NCBI GenBank assembly: GCA_004352715.1
Contig: SCFE01000005.1
Span: 1,408,240-1,472,239, forward strand
Source: Hofstenia miamia
Taxonomy: Eukaryota > Xenacoelomorpha > Acoela
Direction: 5' to 3'
DNA length: 64,000 bases
Under the pieces are notes generated by a model. That model was not told the origin of the DNA and made no database searches. It worked only from the letters and a program-made list of their open reading frames with translations. Of the stretch, positions 36,644 to 48,550 are shown in pieces (position 1 is the stretch's first letter; every line of letters starts with the position of its first letter). Made by a program: the position numbers and the translations under genes.

Positions 36644-38502
36644 ATACAGTGATTATTTATTTTTTGTAAGCAATTTGCTAATTAATTTATTACAGTTCAC
36701 ATAGTTTAATTGTTCTATTAATTTCTTAGTTACCAGTCATTCACTTTGATAGATGAGTTAATGATTTTGATCTAAGATCAGTTGTCGTACAATGAGTTGA
36801 CAACATTTGTTCTAAAATAGACATTGATACGTTTAATAAAGAACTTAGTATGTATAGTCTAAATTGGGTTGACTAATGCCTATTTAATAAAATGCTAAAA
36901 AATTTAAACTAAAGTAGAAGAAAATTTACTTGAAACGATACATTGTTCTTGAAATTCGATTAATTGAATTTGGAGATATTAAATATTGAATTGCTCTAGT
37001 TTTTTACTGTAAGCGTTTTTATCTTTTCAATCCTCACTACAGATATGAGTTGTGCTTATTAACATCATTTTTGCTCATTAATGTCAAATTTTATACAGTT
37101 TATGCAATAAATATGCGGTTTTCAAAACAACGTTAGTCGTTTCAAGTCGTATGTATTATCGGTAAGTCCTATATTCCAATATCATGTGAATATTTGTTAA
37201 ACTTTGATGATAATAAATTACTTTCATTCTACCTTTGATTGAACAATTTGCGAAGTGGGAAGCTTTAAATGCCAGCAAACTTGCTCTAAGCAAAACATGT
37301 TTATAAATAAAAAATTAGCAACACGATGAATATAATGGTAAATTAGAATTCATTTATTGAGACGTGTTGTAACAAAGCTCAGTTTTGTGAGCTGTCAGTC
37401 AAACAGTTATTTGCACAAGCAATAGTTATCATTGTTTGCAAGCTATTCGTGCAATGATCTAATGCGTTTCTCTGATCAAGTCTTGAAAATTCAAGGTAAG
37501 GATAATTTCAATGAATTTATTACAAAGACTATGCAAAAAAATACATTCACATTGTCCCATGTTCCGAGTTTCCGGATATTTTTATTAAAAATTACAATTA
37601 GCATAAAAGTTTTTATCAAATTTTTCTTCAGTAATTTCAGTAAAGTGTGCGAGGATGTTATTCCTGCAATATTCGGATATCATTATTTTCTCACGCATAT
37701 AACTATTCATCGAAAATGTGAAAATCTGATTTTGACAATATCATGGTGTAGGGGCTTTCTACAAGAATAATTGATAGGTTTTCCATAAGATGACCAAAGA
37801 ACAGGGCTTCCGATGTTGCTGTTAACAGCTTACAACAAACCTTTTGCTGTTAACGACTTCGATATTTTCTTACTCAATCCTTAGATAGAATAGATAAACA
37901 ATTCATGGATAGGTTCTGACATTGCATGGATTGGAACAGGGGCATACGCTGGGTGTTTTGATCATGCGAAAATATTGAAATAATAAACTCTAAAGATGTA
38001 CTTCCTACTTTGTTTTCAAATTTTTTAATGTTTTTGCCGAACATTTCGTATTTAACTAATCAAAATAAGTTTTGAAAACCTGACATGGGGACATTCCACC
38101 ATGACTCCCCTTGTACATCCCACTGGATAAGAGACATTACCTAACATTGTTTTTAAACTGTATTGTAAAAGAAACTATTAAAAATAACTATGAAACCGGA
38201 GGCTCAAGGCAATTATAAAATGCATAATACATGTATATCTACAAAATATATAACACAAAAGGCAAATATAAACATGAAAAGCAGTCGTCTGCTTGTATCA
38301 CTATTCACCTCATCTAATATTATAATACCCGGTGCTTTGTAAATGTTTTGAAAATTGTACCAAAAGAAAAGTTGCTCATCCATTCCAAAAGTTGAGAAAG
38401 AGTGAGAAATGACAAGTTATAAATGCGCGCAGCACACAGCACAATTGTGAAATGACTCACTATAATGAATGAATATCCATGATTCTTCAAATATAAAATA
38501 TA
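36644..38502. other. Intergenic, AT-rich; nothing firm
   Basis: An open stretch at 37432-37770 and splice-like sites inside it (37443-37495, 37641-37702) were examined and not accepted as exons. Confidence 0.5.
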
Positions 38503-39045
38503 AGGATGTCTCATAAGTTCTGCTACAGCTGCAAAAAAATCTATTTTCATCAGTTCTTTATTGAAGTAAATGTTATTACATGTATTACAAAAACTAACTA
38601 TTCGTCCATCATTTCCCACCAGTTTGTGCCTCAATCTGCAAGCTTCCAAATTTGATCAAAGTACCACTCTGGCTACTTCGAGAAAAAGAACTCATCACAC
38701 ACTTCTTTAAATTCATTGAACAATTCGAACTGGCGGCTTTTCAAGAAGTCCTGCATTGATCGGAAAGCTATAGTCAGATGGTACAACATCTGGCTGTATG
38801 GTGGGTGCGATAAAATCTCAATATCATCGAAGTCCTCAAACTTTTCCATAGTCCTCATGGCAGTGTGTGGTTTGGCGTTGTCTTGCTGAAAAAAAAACGC
38901 TTTTGGCACATCAAATTGGGACATATCTCAAACAATTTGTCATGAACGTGGTACAATTGCTGATAGTGGAGTTCAGCAGTGATGGTACGACTATTTGGAA
39001 AAGTGCAAAACTTTTGTCAAGTGTAACAGAACTTTCGGGACACCC
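38503..39045 (-). mobile_element. Internally deleted mariner element
   Basis: The left end AGGATGTCTCATAAGTTCTG (38503) and the reverse complement of the right end GGGTGTCCCGAAAGTTCTGT (39045) match over about 28 bases and are flanked by TA. Inside, the minus strand (38924-38673) encodes the C-terminal part of a mariner DD34D transposase: AFFFQQDNAKPHTAM holds the second catalytic Asp, then ILSHPPYS, then a frameshifted PDVVPSDY-like third-Asp motif, FRSMQDFLKS and FFFSK. The N-terminal half is missing, so the copy cannot move itself. Its ends resemble those of the 12090-12612 element (GGGTGTCCC). Confidence 0.85.
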
Positions 39046-40170
39046 TAATATAATTGATACGTTGAATCACCCTCTATCAATGGGGTTTGTTGAATACTTG
39101 GGGCTGCAATTATCTTTATCAACGATTAAAGAACAGGTATGAATTTTTGTGCGACTTTGATGGGCTGTTGAGAGGATTGAAAGACATTGATAGAGTGGGA
39201 ACAATACAGATAATAGGTCAATACGCGTTAATTTTATGTGCTGTTTTAAACAGTACTTGTTTGCTGTTTGCTGTAACAGCATGCAGCTGTTAACAGCGCT
39301 CTTAGCAGCAGTGCTGTTGGGGGCTTTGCACAGGAAGTTTGAGAAACCAGTATAAGTAGTACTTAGACATTGATCGAATTTTCAAATGCCTGAACTTTCT
39401 TAGTCGTTTACCATCCTCCTAAGATTACTACTGCTAGAGAGGAGACACACAAAATTTCTTTTTTCACATGCATTTACGTGAGTCTGATATTTCCTTTCGT
39501 CTACCTTGCAAATTCAGTAACGTAATTCTGAAGCTTCATGAAGAAAATTAGATGGTTGTAAGGAAGAGATTACACTGACATCTAAATCAGTAAGTTGTTC
39601 GCCAAGTCAGAAAGGAAGGAAAATATCAACAGGCAAGATAAACTATTTGAGAATAAATCCGTTTTCTAATCCTGGTGAAAATCCTGCAGAACTACAATTA
39701 GAGTATATGTGGTCCCAAAGACGATCATTTCTACTACTCAGGGTCTTTATTTCCAATGCAAGAGACCGCATGATCACCCCAAGTAATGTGGATACCAAAG
39801 GAAAAGAGTATGAGATAACGAAAACAACGCGAAATTTTTCTAGTAGAATATGAGAGGCAAGTTTCTCTGTTGGTGCAAACTGTTACCGTGTCTAAATACT
39901 CTAGCACTTTCTTAACTTTTTAACACGTTTGTGCATATGTACAGCTTTGCATTGTATTAAACCAACCGTGGAACCTATAATTTTAATCTCTTCAGAGTTG
40001 GTACTAGCTATTTCGCCATTAAGGAAATTGAACTCATATTTGCACCATAGCTACATTTTTCAAATCTTAGTTTTAAGCGTGAGATAGTTTCAAATGACTT
40101 TATGATGCCCATAACTTTAAAGGGTCCTTCTTCATAACATTCAAATGTACCAGCATCCAGAAACCAAGCA
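39046..40170. other. Intergenic; nothing recognised
   Basis: Contains a GCTGTTAACAGC-type stretch (39238-39315) with repeated CTGTTAACAG-like words, also seen at 37815-37860. No gene. Confidence 0.45.
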
Positions 40171-41809
40171 CAGTATTGAAAATATGTATTCGACCACCTT
40201 GCAATTTTGAATAAATAATGAACATTCATTGGATAGAGTGTGCCTAAGATTATAACTAAGTGTTACTTTGATTGAGAAATGAAAATCGGTATGTCTAATA
40301 CCATAAAATATGTAGAAAAACAATTGGCTATTAATTTTTAATCAAAATTAGAAAACTTGTATTGGAAAAATGTATTCGGCCACCTGAAAAATTTAAGCAA
40401 ATGAGGCAAATCCCAATAAAGTAAATTCAAAATAAGATACATAAATCAATAATTGATGCAATATAAGCACTTAGCAACAAAATTCTCTCTTTTAATATTT
40501 TGTAGGGTGTCCATTTGAGCAAATAACAGCTTCTAGATAATAAGGGTTTTAAGCAAAATGTCTTTCAATAAAGCAGATGGGAATTGCATAAAATTCTTTA
40601 TTTATTGCGCTCCACAGCTCGTCTTCAGTGTGAAGAGTATGCTGTCTAATTGATATTTGACCTCTTTCCACATGTTATCGATAATGCTAAGGTCTGCAGA
40701 TTGGCCAGGCCAGTCAGCAAGGATGGAAACCCCGTTATAATGGAAGAAGTTTTTCATTTCTTTTGAGGTATGGCATGGAGCACTATCCTGCTGATATATT
40801 GAATCACTTGCAAGGAGTGGCAAGAGTTCTTTTTCGAGAATCCGAGCATATTGAGAGCTTCGGAGAGTACCAGTGATGTGAACAATCTTGCGAAAGCTGC
40901 ATTTCCACATTGCAGACTTCCCGCTATACTTCATGGTGACTCGAGCAAATTGATCCAATAATCTGAAATTCTACCCAGTTGGTCTCTTTATCAACATTTT
41001 TTATGGGTATAGCTCAAATCTTGACTCATCTGAAAATGTAACATTAGACCAATGTTCAGATGAATTGTTTGTCATCAACTTGGTCCAACTCAGCCGGCGT
41101 AATCTTTGCTTTAAGGTTAAGATTGGCTTTACTTTCTGGGTGCCACGAAAGTCCCAATTGAGTACTTCTTCATTATGTTTCGCACATTTCCTGCAGTCAC
41201 GAAGTGACGATCAGCCCGTCCCTTGCAAAGTTCCTCTGAAGTATTTCTGGGATTTTGCCTTGAAAGGCACACAAGAGCTGATTGGGAGGCCTGGGAGGTC
41301 TTCTTTGGTCTTCCGGACTTTGGCTTGAGAGCAATGATGTTTTCAGAAGTGAAACGTCTGATGATATCCCCTACAGTACTTCGAGGTCGCTCTACAATTC
41401 GGGTTATATTACGTTGATTCATCCCTTCCAAATGTTTGGAGATAATCAATTCGCGGATGAAAAGAGATACGTAACCACGCATCATATATAGCGAAGAAAG
41501 ACTGTTATTAGACATTTTCAATATAAATAGACTGAAAAAATCTCAACCAATGAAATTATTTACAGATTCTCAGATTTGGTGTGAAGAGGCTGAATACAGT
41601 TTTCCAAAAAAATATAAGCTAACCGCAGGAATTGTACCACTTCTTCTTGAGATTTAACATAAGCAGTAATAATTATGTCTCAACATTGATGAATTCCTCT
41701 TTTTTCAACACCAAATCAAATTTAAAAATACCTATGACATTCTTGGCGTCCATTTCTTAGAAATATTTATTACAAATCATGGGTGGCCGAATTATTTTTT
41801 CCAGTACTG
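40171..41809 (-). mobile_element. Tc1-like transposon with IR/DR termini, 1639 bp
   Basis: The ends begin CAGTATTGAAAATATGTATT (40171) and, in reverse complement from 41809, CAGTACTGGAAAAAATAATT. TA follows on the right; the left flanking dinucleotide reads CA. Each end carries a second, internal copy of the same motif: TTGGAAAAATGTATTCGGCC at about 40362 and its complement at 41587-41605. Both lie about 190 bases inside, the inverted-repeat/direct-repeat layout of Tc1-type elements such as Sleeping Beauty. The length is close to the usual 1.6 kb for complete Tc1 elements. The transposase between is described separately. Confidence 0.85.
40602..41521 (-). pseudogene. Tc1-like transposase (DD34E type), inactivated
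   Basis: Minus strand, two parts. 41521-41129: ISKHLEGMNQRNITRIVERP, STVGDIIRRF and KPKSGRPKKTS give the bipartite helix-turn-helix and GRPKK-type AT-hook of Tc1 transposases, followed by VAPRK. 40958-40602: TMKYSGKSAMWKCSFRKIVH, SIYQQDSAPCHTSKEMKNFF (second catalytic Asp in QQDSAPCHTS), then ADWPGQSADLSIIDNMW (family 'DWP..SPDLNPIENLW'; the catalytic Glu of PIEN reads Asp, IIDN). The middle, which should hold the first catalytic Asp, is broken by stops. Inactive copy. Confidence 0.87.
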
Positions 41810-43678
41810 TATATTGTTTTAACTACGTTTTTAATAGATTCTAAAAGTCATCATTTGCAAAAATGATGCCACCTACTTGGAACTCTTGCTAAGCACCAGA
41901 AACACTTACAATGCATTTATTTTGTAAAAGAGAAGACTCTGTTCCTGATAGTAAAACTGTACAACTGCATAAACTTCGGGAACTTTTTCTTTTACTGGTT
42001 CAACTTAGAATATCTTCTTAGGCTATTGACGCGTTTTCAAAGTCTATTTGAAGAATACCTGAAGATATATCAAAAAAATATTCATTGTGATTCCAGTAGC
42101 ATGTATGATTGCATCTACCCCTGATTATCATACCTAGATATTCTAAAGCATCATCTTGACAAGAACGAAGAATATATTTTGTTATAAGTCGCCTGAGAAT
42201 TTCTCTAAAAGCAACGTTCCTTATGCCGCCCAATCTCTTACTCAATGGAGTAAATGAAGAACTGCAAGGAAAGGGTGTCAAGAAGACAGCACCACCTTTG
42301 CGAGCACAAGAGTTAGTTTTTTAAGCAAGACTGTGATTGTTCGGATACTTTGCCAACTTTACAATTAATTGCATGAATAAAATTTTCATTAATTTTCTGA
42401 ATCTTAACGTAAACTTTTACAAGCAGAATTGAATATTAAAATTAATTTTGTCCACATTCACTTTTTCACTGACTTTTTAATGTTTCAGGGAAAAAGTGGA
42501 CATAAATTAGAAAAAGTGGACACGGATCATTTTTACAAAAAATTTAACCCGGATCGACCAAAGACATTAAACCAGGTCGAAAGTCCCTTGAGGTCACAAA
42601 GTTTCATGACCCTCAGACCATTATTGGTTGAGATAATATTGATAAAAATCCATTTCGGTGTTCACTTTTTCTGAACTGTGTCTACTTTTCGCTCAAATAA
42701 TATCCTGAAAAATTTTGCCTGAAATAATGAACCCGGCTATGGTGCTTTGGTTTCTGCACTCATATTAATTATATATTTACCTTATAAATTGAAAGAAAAT
42801 CCACAAATATGAAAACATTAAATTTTCAGCCTGTAATTGCTCAAAATTTTGCAAAATTTTTAAAATAAAACCTAACCTTTAAATAGCATATTCAAGTAGA
42901 TTAGAAGTAGAACTTTCGAATGGTATATATTTCTAGTCCATAGGACCAATATTGGTCCCTAAGCGGAGTCCAAAAAATTTCAAAAAAATTCCCTATGAAA
43001 AAATCAAAAAAATGGTGGTCCAAAAATTTTTTTTTATTTCACCAAAATGGTTTTAAGCTATTTCCTGTCATTTAAAGCAAAAAAAATTTTCAAAAAAATT
43101 TGAATGTTATCCCCTTTTTATTGCAGATTCATCTAGATCAATGCTAGAATTTTCGATTGGTATCTATTAGAAAGTTGTAGGACCGATATTGGCCTCAAAC
43201 TTTGACAAAAGAAAAAGTGTACATGTCGCCTAGAAAAAGTGGTCAGGGACAAATGGGAAAAAGTAGACAAGGAAGCTAATCTGCATGTACGTTTATCTAA
43301 GTTACACATTTTTTTAGAATTTAGTTAAAGAAGTGGTCCAAGGAGGGTATTCTAAAATAACCTTAACTAACACGTTAACAAGAGGAGAATAGAGCACTCG
43401 TTCCCTCCCAAATACAATTTGGAAATACATAACGAGATTTTTCACGCCCTAGAAATGCATGTGAATAGTTATTGCTGATGTAATAAGCTAAGACAAAGAA
43501 AATTGTGCCAGTGTAGAGATCTCCCCAAAAGTCTCGCGTTACCTTAAGTTGTTAATCTATAAAGCACAGCAAAGAAGATTTGGGTTCAATGATTTTAAAA
43601 GCAAGTGCAAAAGTTGTTCAGGAAAATGTTGATGCTTTACACTATTCAGACCAGATTAAACAAATGCCCACCATGACA
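41810..43678. repeat. Repeat-rich intergenic region with dispersed GAAAAAGTGGACA motifs
   Basis: GAAAAAGTGGACA-like words occur forward near 42489, 42510, 43211, 43232 and 43256, and inverted near 42450, 42661 and 42678. Two degenerate copies of a ~55-base unit (TGGTATATATTTCTAGTCC..AGGACCAATATTGGTCC) lie about 240 bases apart (42917-42958 and 43158-43196). No gene is recognised. A minus-strand ORF at 42018-42281 is unconvincing. Confidence 0.5.
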
Positions 43679-43925
43679 TTAAAACTTGACAACCCAGTCC
43701 TTAAATGTATTCAATGTTTTTCTAGAATGTAAAATTGCGATTTTAAGGTAGAAATTAAGAGTCTCTTTGAGAAGAGAAGAAAAATCTATATTCAGAAATT
43801 GTTTTAACAATAAATAGAAATACTGATAACAAATTCTGAAAGCGTCAAGAAAGTAATACAAAACTAAAAAAGAAAACAACGAATATTTACAAATAAAAAG
43901 TGGTTAACTTGGGCTATGGCGATTG

Positions 43926-46900
43926 CTAGTTTCTATTAATAGAGTAATCAGGATTATAAAATTTATAACCTCGCCATTTCAGTTTTTTTATATTATAAGT
44001 GCAAAAATATTTTTTAATATTCATTTTAAAGTTTTTTAATTTACTTATTTGTTTAATATATTTTGGTAATTCATTCCACATATTTATAGCAGTGTTTAGA
44101 AATGAATTTTTCATTATTCGTTTTTTATACCTAATAGGTTGAATTATGTGTGTTCTTTTATTTTGTTTATTGACTAATTTTGCAGCAAGAAAGTCATTTT
44201 TGTAGTATGGGAAAGTATTGTTAACTATTTTGAAGAACGTCGTTAAGACATTTATATGGATGTAACATTGCGGATGTAAAAATAATTTTGAAATTTTTCT
44301 ATATTCATTATTCTTATTAAAGCTATGATTATTTACTGCTACTTTAATAGCCCAATTTAGTTGCACTTGGAATTTCCTGAGAAATTGTTGGTTTATATCT
44401 GTGTAGAGTACATTGGCATAGTTAAAATGACTTAATATTAGAGCATATATTAATTGAATTTTTGCTTTAGTTGGAAGTTTTTGAGAAATTAAGTTAATTG
44501 CTTTAATCGATATGGCCATTTTTCTAATAACATGATTTAGTTGCTCTTCAAAATTTAGATGTATGTCAAAAATTATTCCGAGGTACTTAAAAGACTCAAC
44601 CTGTTTTATTTGAATGCCGTTGAAATTAAGTTTGTATCTTGAAGTATCAGTAGATTTAGTTTTTGATTTAACAATACAGAATTGAGTTTTTAGTGGATTT
44701 ACTCTTAGTTTTATAGAGGCAAAATATTTACAAGAGAAGCACAGTTTGTTTCGAGAGTTTGAACCGCTTTTTCGGGAAATTTATTAGAATGAAATAATAT
44801 TGTGTCATCTGCATATTGTATAACGTCACATGTTACTTGCTCGGACAAATCATTTATGTAAATATTAAATAATAACGGACCCAAAATTGTACCCTGTGGA
44901 ACCCCATTTTTAGTGCATACCCAATCTGAAAAAGATTCATTAATTTTAACTCTTTGCATGCGATTGTATAAGTAACTGGAGATAAGACCTATACTGTCAT
45001 TAGAAAAACCTAGAATTTTAATTTTTTGTAGTAAGATACTGCGGTCTATGGAATCGAAAGCTTTCGAGAGGTCTAAGCAAGCAATTGCTGAGTATTCATT
45101 ATCATTTATTGTTGATCGCCATTTTTCTGTAGCTTGTATTAAAGCGTCGCTCGTAGAAATACCTTTACGAAAACCATATTGTGTTTTGGAGTAGAGATCA
45201 TGTTTACAAAGATGTTCGTTAATTTGATTAAAAAGAATTCGTTCAAAAATTTTGCTGATTGGAGAAGTGATCGAAATGGCTCTATAATTTTCGCAATCTT
45301 CGGGATCATTTCTTTTAAATAATGGTGTTATATTTGCCAATTTTAATTCATCTGGAAAAAAGGAGTGTTTTATACAATTATTTAAAATGTAGCATATTGG
45401 TTCAGCTATTAAGTCACCTGAGAGTTTTAGGAACCACACGTTGGTATTAGAGAGGGTCCACTGGATTTATTTTTTAAACATTGTATCGACTTTATGATTT
45501 CATATTTTGTTGCAAAACGAAAAGAGAAAGAGGTTGGAGTTTCTTTGGGTTTATTAAGGCAAAAAGGTACATTCCTACCGTTTTAGTTTCCTAAATTTAG
45601 GAAAACTTCATTGAAAGCATTGCAGATTTCCTTCTTATTTGTAATGGATTTATCTTTATAGTATATTCTTTCTATTTCTTCGGTTCGCATGTTTTTTCTA
45701 TTTAGCAAATTGTTAACAAATTCCCATTTATTTTTTTGGGAAGAAAGACTTTGATACTGAAAACGGGAATAATTATTACTTGCTTTTCTTATAGCAATGT
45801 TACATAAATTTCGTGCAGATTTATAAGCATTATGATTTTCCAGTGTTTGGGAATTTAAGTATTTTTTCAATTTCTGTTTCTTTATTTCGATTAAATCGAG
45901 GCATTTAGAATCAATCCATGGTTTTGAAACATTATTCTGAGTTTTTTTGGTATTTTCGGATGAAAGAATATATTTTTCTGGGCAGCATATATACAAATAC
46001 AAAAGTAAAGTTTTTGTAAAATGTGATAGCATTTCATTAGGTGTAAATGATGAATATATGGAATTCCAGTTTTCNGTCCACTGGATTTATTTTTTAAACA
46101 TTGTATCGACTTTATGATTTCATATTTTTTTTCAAAACGAAAATAGAAAGAGGTTGGAGTTCCTTTGGATTTATCAAGGCAAAAAGGTACATTCCTACCG
46201 TTTTAGTTTCCTAAATTTAAGAAAACTTCATTGAAAGCATTGCAGATTTCCTTCTTATTTGTAATGGATTTATCTTTATAGTATATTCTTTCTATTTCTT
46301 CGGTTCGCATGTTTTTTCTATTTAGCAAATTGTTAACAAATTCCCATTTATTTTTTTGGGAAGAAAGACTTTGATACTGAAAACGGGAATAATTATTACT
46401 TGCTTTTCTTATAGAAATGTTACATAAATTTCGTGCAGATTTATAAGCATTATGATTTTCCAGTGTTTGGGAATTTAAGTATTTTTTCAATTTCTGTTTC
46501 TTTATTTCGATTAAATCGAGGCATTTAGAATCAATCCATGGTTTTGAAACATTATTCTGAGTTTTTTTGGTATTTTCGGATGAAAGAATATATTTTTCTG
46601 GGCAGCATATATCCAAATAGAAAAGTAAAGTTTTTGTAAAATGTGATAGCATTTCATTAGGTGTTAATGATGAATATATCGAATTCCAGTTTTCGATTTT
46701 TAAATACTGTCGAAGTTTTTCGACATTTTCTGTTGATTTTTGTCGTATTTTTATCCAAGATTTGGAGGGTTCACAAACTTTTAGAATATTCGAATAAGTA
46801 GCTATAAGGCAGTGATCTGAGTATGGAAATTCAAAACAAAAATAATTATATGACGAAGCATTTTCTGATATCATGAAATAGTCAATAAGCGTTTTACTAT

Positions 46901-47460
46901 TAGCAGAAATTCTAGAAGGAATTTTTTTATTTATTAGTGAAATATTGAAAGTATTGAGAAAATTGCCAAGCTTACTTTTTTCGTTATTGTTTAGAAGATT
47001 TACATTCCAGTCTCCCATTACCATTATATTCGTGTTATAACTCAGAGCAGCAGAAAATTCATCTTCCATTTGTAAGAAAAAATTATTTATATAAGTTTTA
47101 TTTGGACAATAAGAGATATTTAATAATTGACTATTAAAATTTTTGTTCTGGGTTTCGGATTTCAACCCAAAGACTTTCATTAGTTGAATCTTTTGCTATA
47201 TCTGTCCTAAGTTTAGGTTTGAGTATCTTAGGTATTAAAAACATGACACCACCTCCTTTTGTCTTATTAAAATGAAAGGTTGGATTTCTGTCCTTTCTAA
47301 ATATTTTAAATTTAGAGATATCGATTGACCAGGACGAATTGTAATTATCATTTGTAAACCAGGTTTCAGTTATGCCCAGAATAAAATTTGAATCCAGTTC
47401 AGAAATGAATTGTCTAAATTCCGAATTTCTTATTGAGAGATTCTGAAAATTTATGTGAAT
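43926..47460 (-). pseudogene. LINE ORF2: AP endonuclease and reverse transcriptase (nearly complete, few lesions)
   Basis: Minus strand. Endonuclease at 47460-46700: NLSIRNSEFRQFISELDSNF, GITETWF, KGGGVMFLIP, MVMGDWNVNLL and YSDHCLIATYS are the APE-type motifs (E of TETW, D/N of GDWN, H of SDH). Linker to about 46200, repeated as 45583-46032 by an assembly duplication. RT at 45439-44711: FPDELKLANITPLFKRND, YGFRKGISTSDALIQ, ACLDLSKAFDSID, GVPQGTILGPLLFNIYINDL and catalytic QYADDTILF. C-terminal part (44735-43926): SFKYLGIIFD ... MWNELPKYIKQISKLKNFK, stop at 43926. Lesions: one frameshift near 47140, frameshifts in the 45590-45440 linker, one near 44735. The rest is open, so the insertion is fairly recent. 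Domain order places it among APE-type LINEs (Jockey/CR1-like); clade unresolved. Confidence 0.92.
45457..46694. repeat. Tandem ~618-bp duplication of LINE sequence across a single N (probable assembly artefact)
   Basis: 45457-46074 and 46076-46694 are copies of the same endonuclease-to-RT linker, differing at roughly ten positions, separated by the N at 46075. Removing one copy restores a colinear LINE. The differences suggest two haplotypes or two insertions were joined. Confidence 0.88.
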
Positions 47461-47844
47461 TTATTTAAAAGAATTAGTTGAATGCATTATGTTTGATAAT
47501 TCTGAGTATTCATAAATATTATCGGCTTTGGAAGGCCCGGGATTAATCTCGATGCCGGATATAAGTAACATAATTGTTAGTACTAGAAAGTAGAATAAAG
47601 AATGTTTTGTTGTTTTAATGAAAATCCATTTTTTAAATATCTTGCATGTATTCATGCTGTTTCTTAAATTATGTTTATATATAGGTAAGGTTTCTCTAAA
47701 ACAGGTAATATTGAATTTTAAGTTAAGAATAATTAGAATTAAATATATGAGAGAAAGTGAGTTATTAGCGATAGCATAAATTAGGTGAAAAATTCGCCAT
47801 AACCCAATGAAAGTCAAAAATATAAAAATAAAATTTACCATCAT
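47461..47844 (-). CDS. LINE upstream ORF with hydrophobic leader and 2A-like NPGP motif
   Basis: A 127-codon ORF on the minus strand, directly upstream of the endonuclease and in the same frame, separated by one stop codon (TAA at 47461-47463) after STNSFK. It is very hydrophobic, with a last hydrophobic segment (SLFYFLVLTIMLLIS) leading straight into GIEINPGPSK. NPGP preceded by x-I-E-x is the core of 2A-like peptides (consensus D-V/I-E-x-N-P-G-P), which cause ribosome skipping; APE-type LINEs of several invertebrates are known to carry such motifs. The usual Asp reads Gly here, which may weaken activity. Whether the stop after STNSFK is natural or a mutation cannot be told. Confidence 0.75.
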   Translation of the reverse strand: MMVNFIFIFLTFIGLWRIFHLIYAIANNSLSLIYLILIILNLKFNITCFRETLPIYKHNLRNSMNTCKIFKKWIFIKTTKHSLFYFLVLTIMLLISGIEINPGPSKADNIYEYSELSNIMHSTNSFK

Positions 47845-48419
47845 TAGAAAATTCTAAGAAAGTTTCTAATCCTCTGAACCTCGGCGGGTGATAACGGCGG
47901 TGGTGTTGAGAGAATGTCGGTATAACTTCTTTTATTATTTTTGAAATATTCTTTCAACTGTGCAAATAATAATATTGATTATTAAGGATTTTTAGCATTT
48001 TTAGCCAAAACTTTAGACAAAAATATATATTTCACTTAACTTCTCTTCATAACATGCACTTTTATATATTGATAATATTACATTAAACATTAATTTTTGG
48101 CATTGTATGTTTATAGATCCAATCGTTTTTGGTCTTAAAATGTGGTTGTCTTGATCTTATGTATATATACATTCGATTATTTTTAAATTCTAGGTGACTG
48201 TATGTCGTTATAAAATAGTGCATATTGTGACATAATATCATCTTCAATAGTTTATTTGTTTGCATCATGCATATGTACAAATAAGATATATACATATTTA
48301 CAAAAATGCACTAAGAACTTAGATATACATATACTACAAACTAAGCTACAATAATTAAATTAAAATGCACACAGATATTTACAATAAAAATGGATTATAA
48401 ATAAGAAGTTTCGCTACAG
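47845..48419. other. LINE 5' flank and intergenic; nothing further
   Basis: 47845-47960 includes a GC-richer piece (CCGCCGTTATCACCCGCCG on the minus strand) that is probably the LINE 5' UTR. The 5' end of the element was not defined. Confidence 0.45.
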
Positions 48420-48550
48420 TTTTAACATGTTCAGTATTCTGTTATTATTTTGTTCTGCTAATAAATTGTGTTTTAACAGTTTTTTAAATTCATTTATATT
48501 GCTGGCTTTACTTACACTGATAAGTAAATCATTCCACAGTTTGCATTAAA
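48420..48550 (-). pseudogene. C-terminal fragment of another LINE reverse transcriptase
   Basis: The minus strand reads KLWNDLLISVSKASNINEFK, KLLKHNLLAEQNN and ends with a stop. 'WN.LP..I....S...FK..LK..L' is the usual last stretch of LINE ORF2 proteins, as also seen at 43926-44519. The upstream part (48550-49050, minus) is too decayed to read with confidence. Confidence 0.6.

Noticed and set aside
37443-37702. Two further exon-like pieces (YSCNDLMRFSDQVLKIQ and KCARMLFLQYSD)
   Set aside because: They could be phased onto an alternative donor inside syntrophin exon 4, but that exon already ends with the family-typical C-terminus, a stop and AATAAA.
37432-37770. 112-codon ORF
   Set aside because: Phe/Ile/Lys-rich with no domain. 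Length alone is not convincing in this AT-rich sequence.
42018-42281. Minus-strand ORF with RLGGIRN resembling a retroelement 'RLGG.GI' segment
   Set aside because: Only a few residues fit and the neighbourhood shows no other motif of that family.
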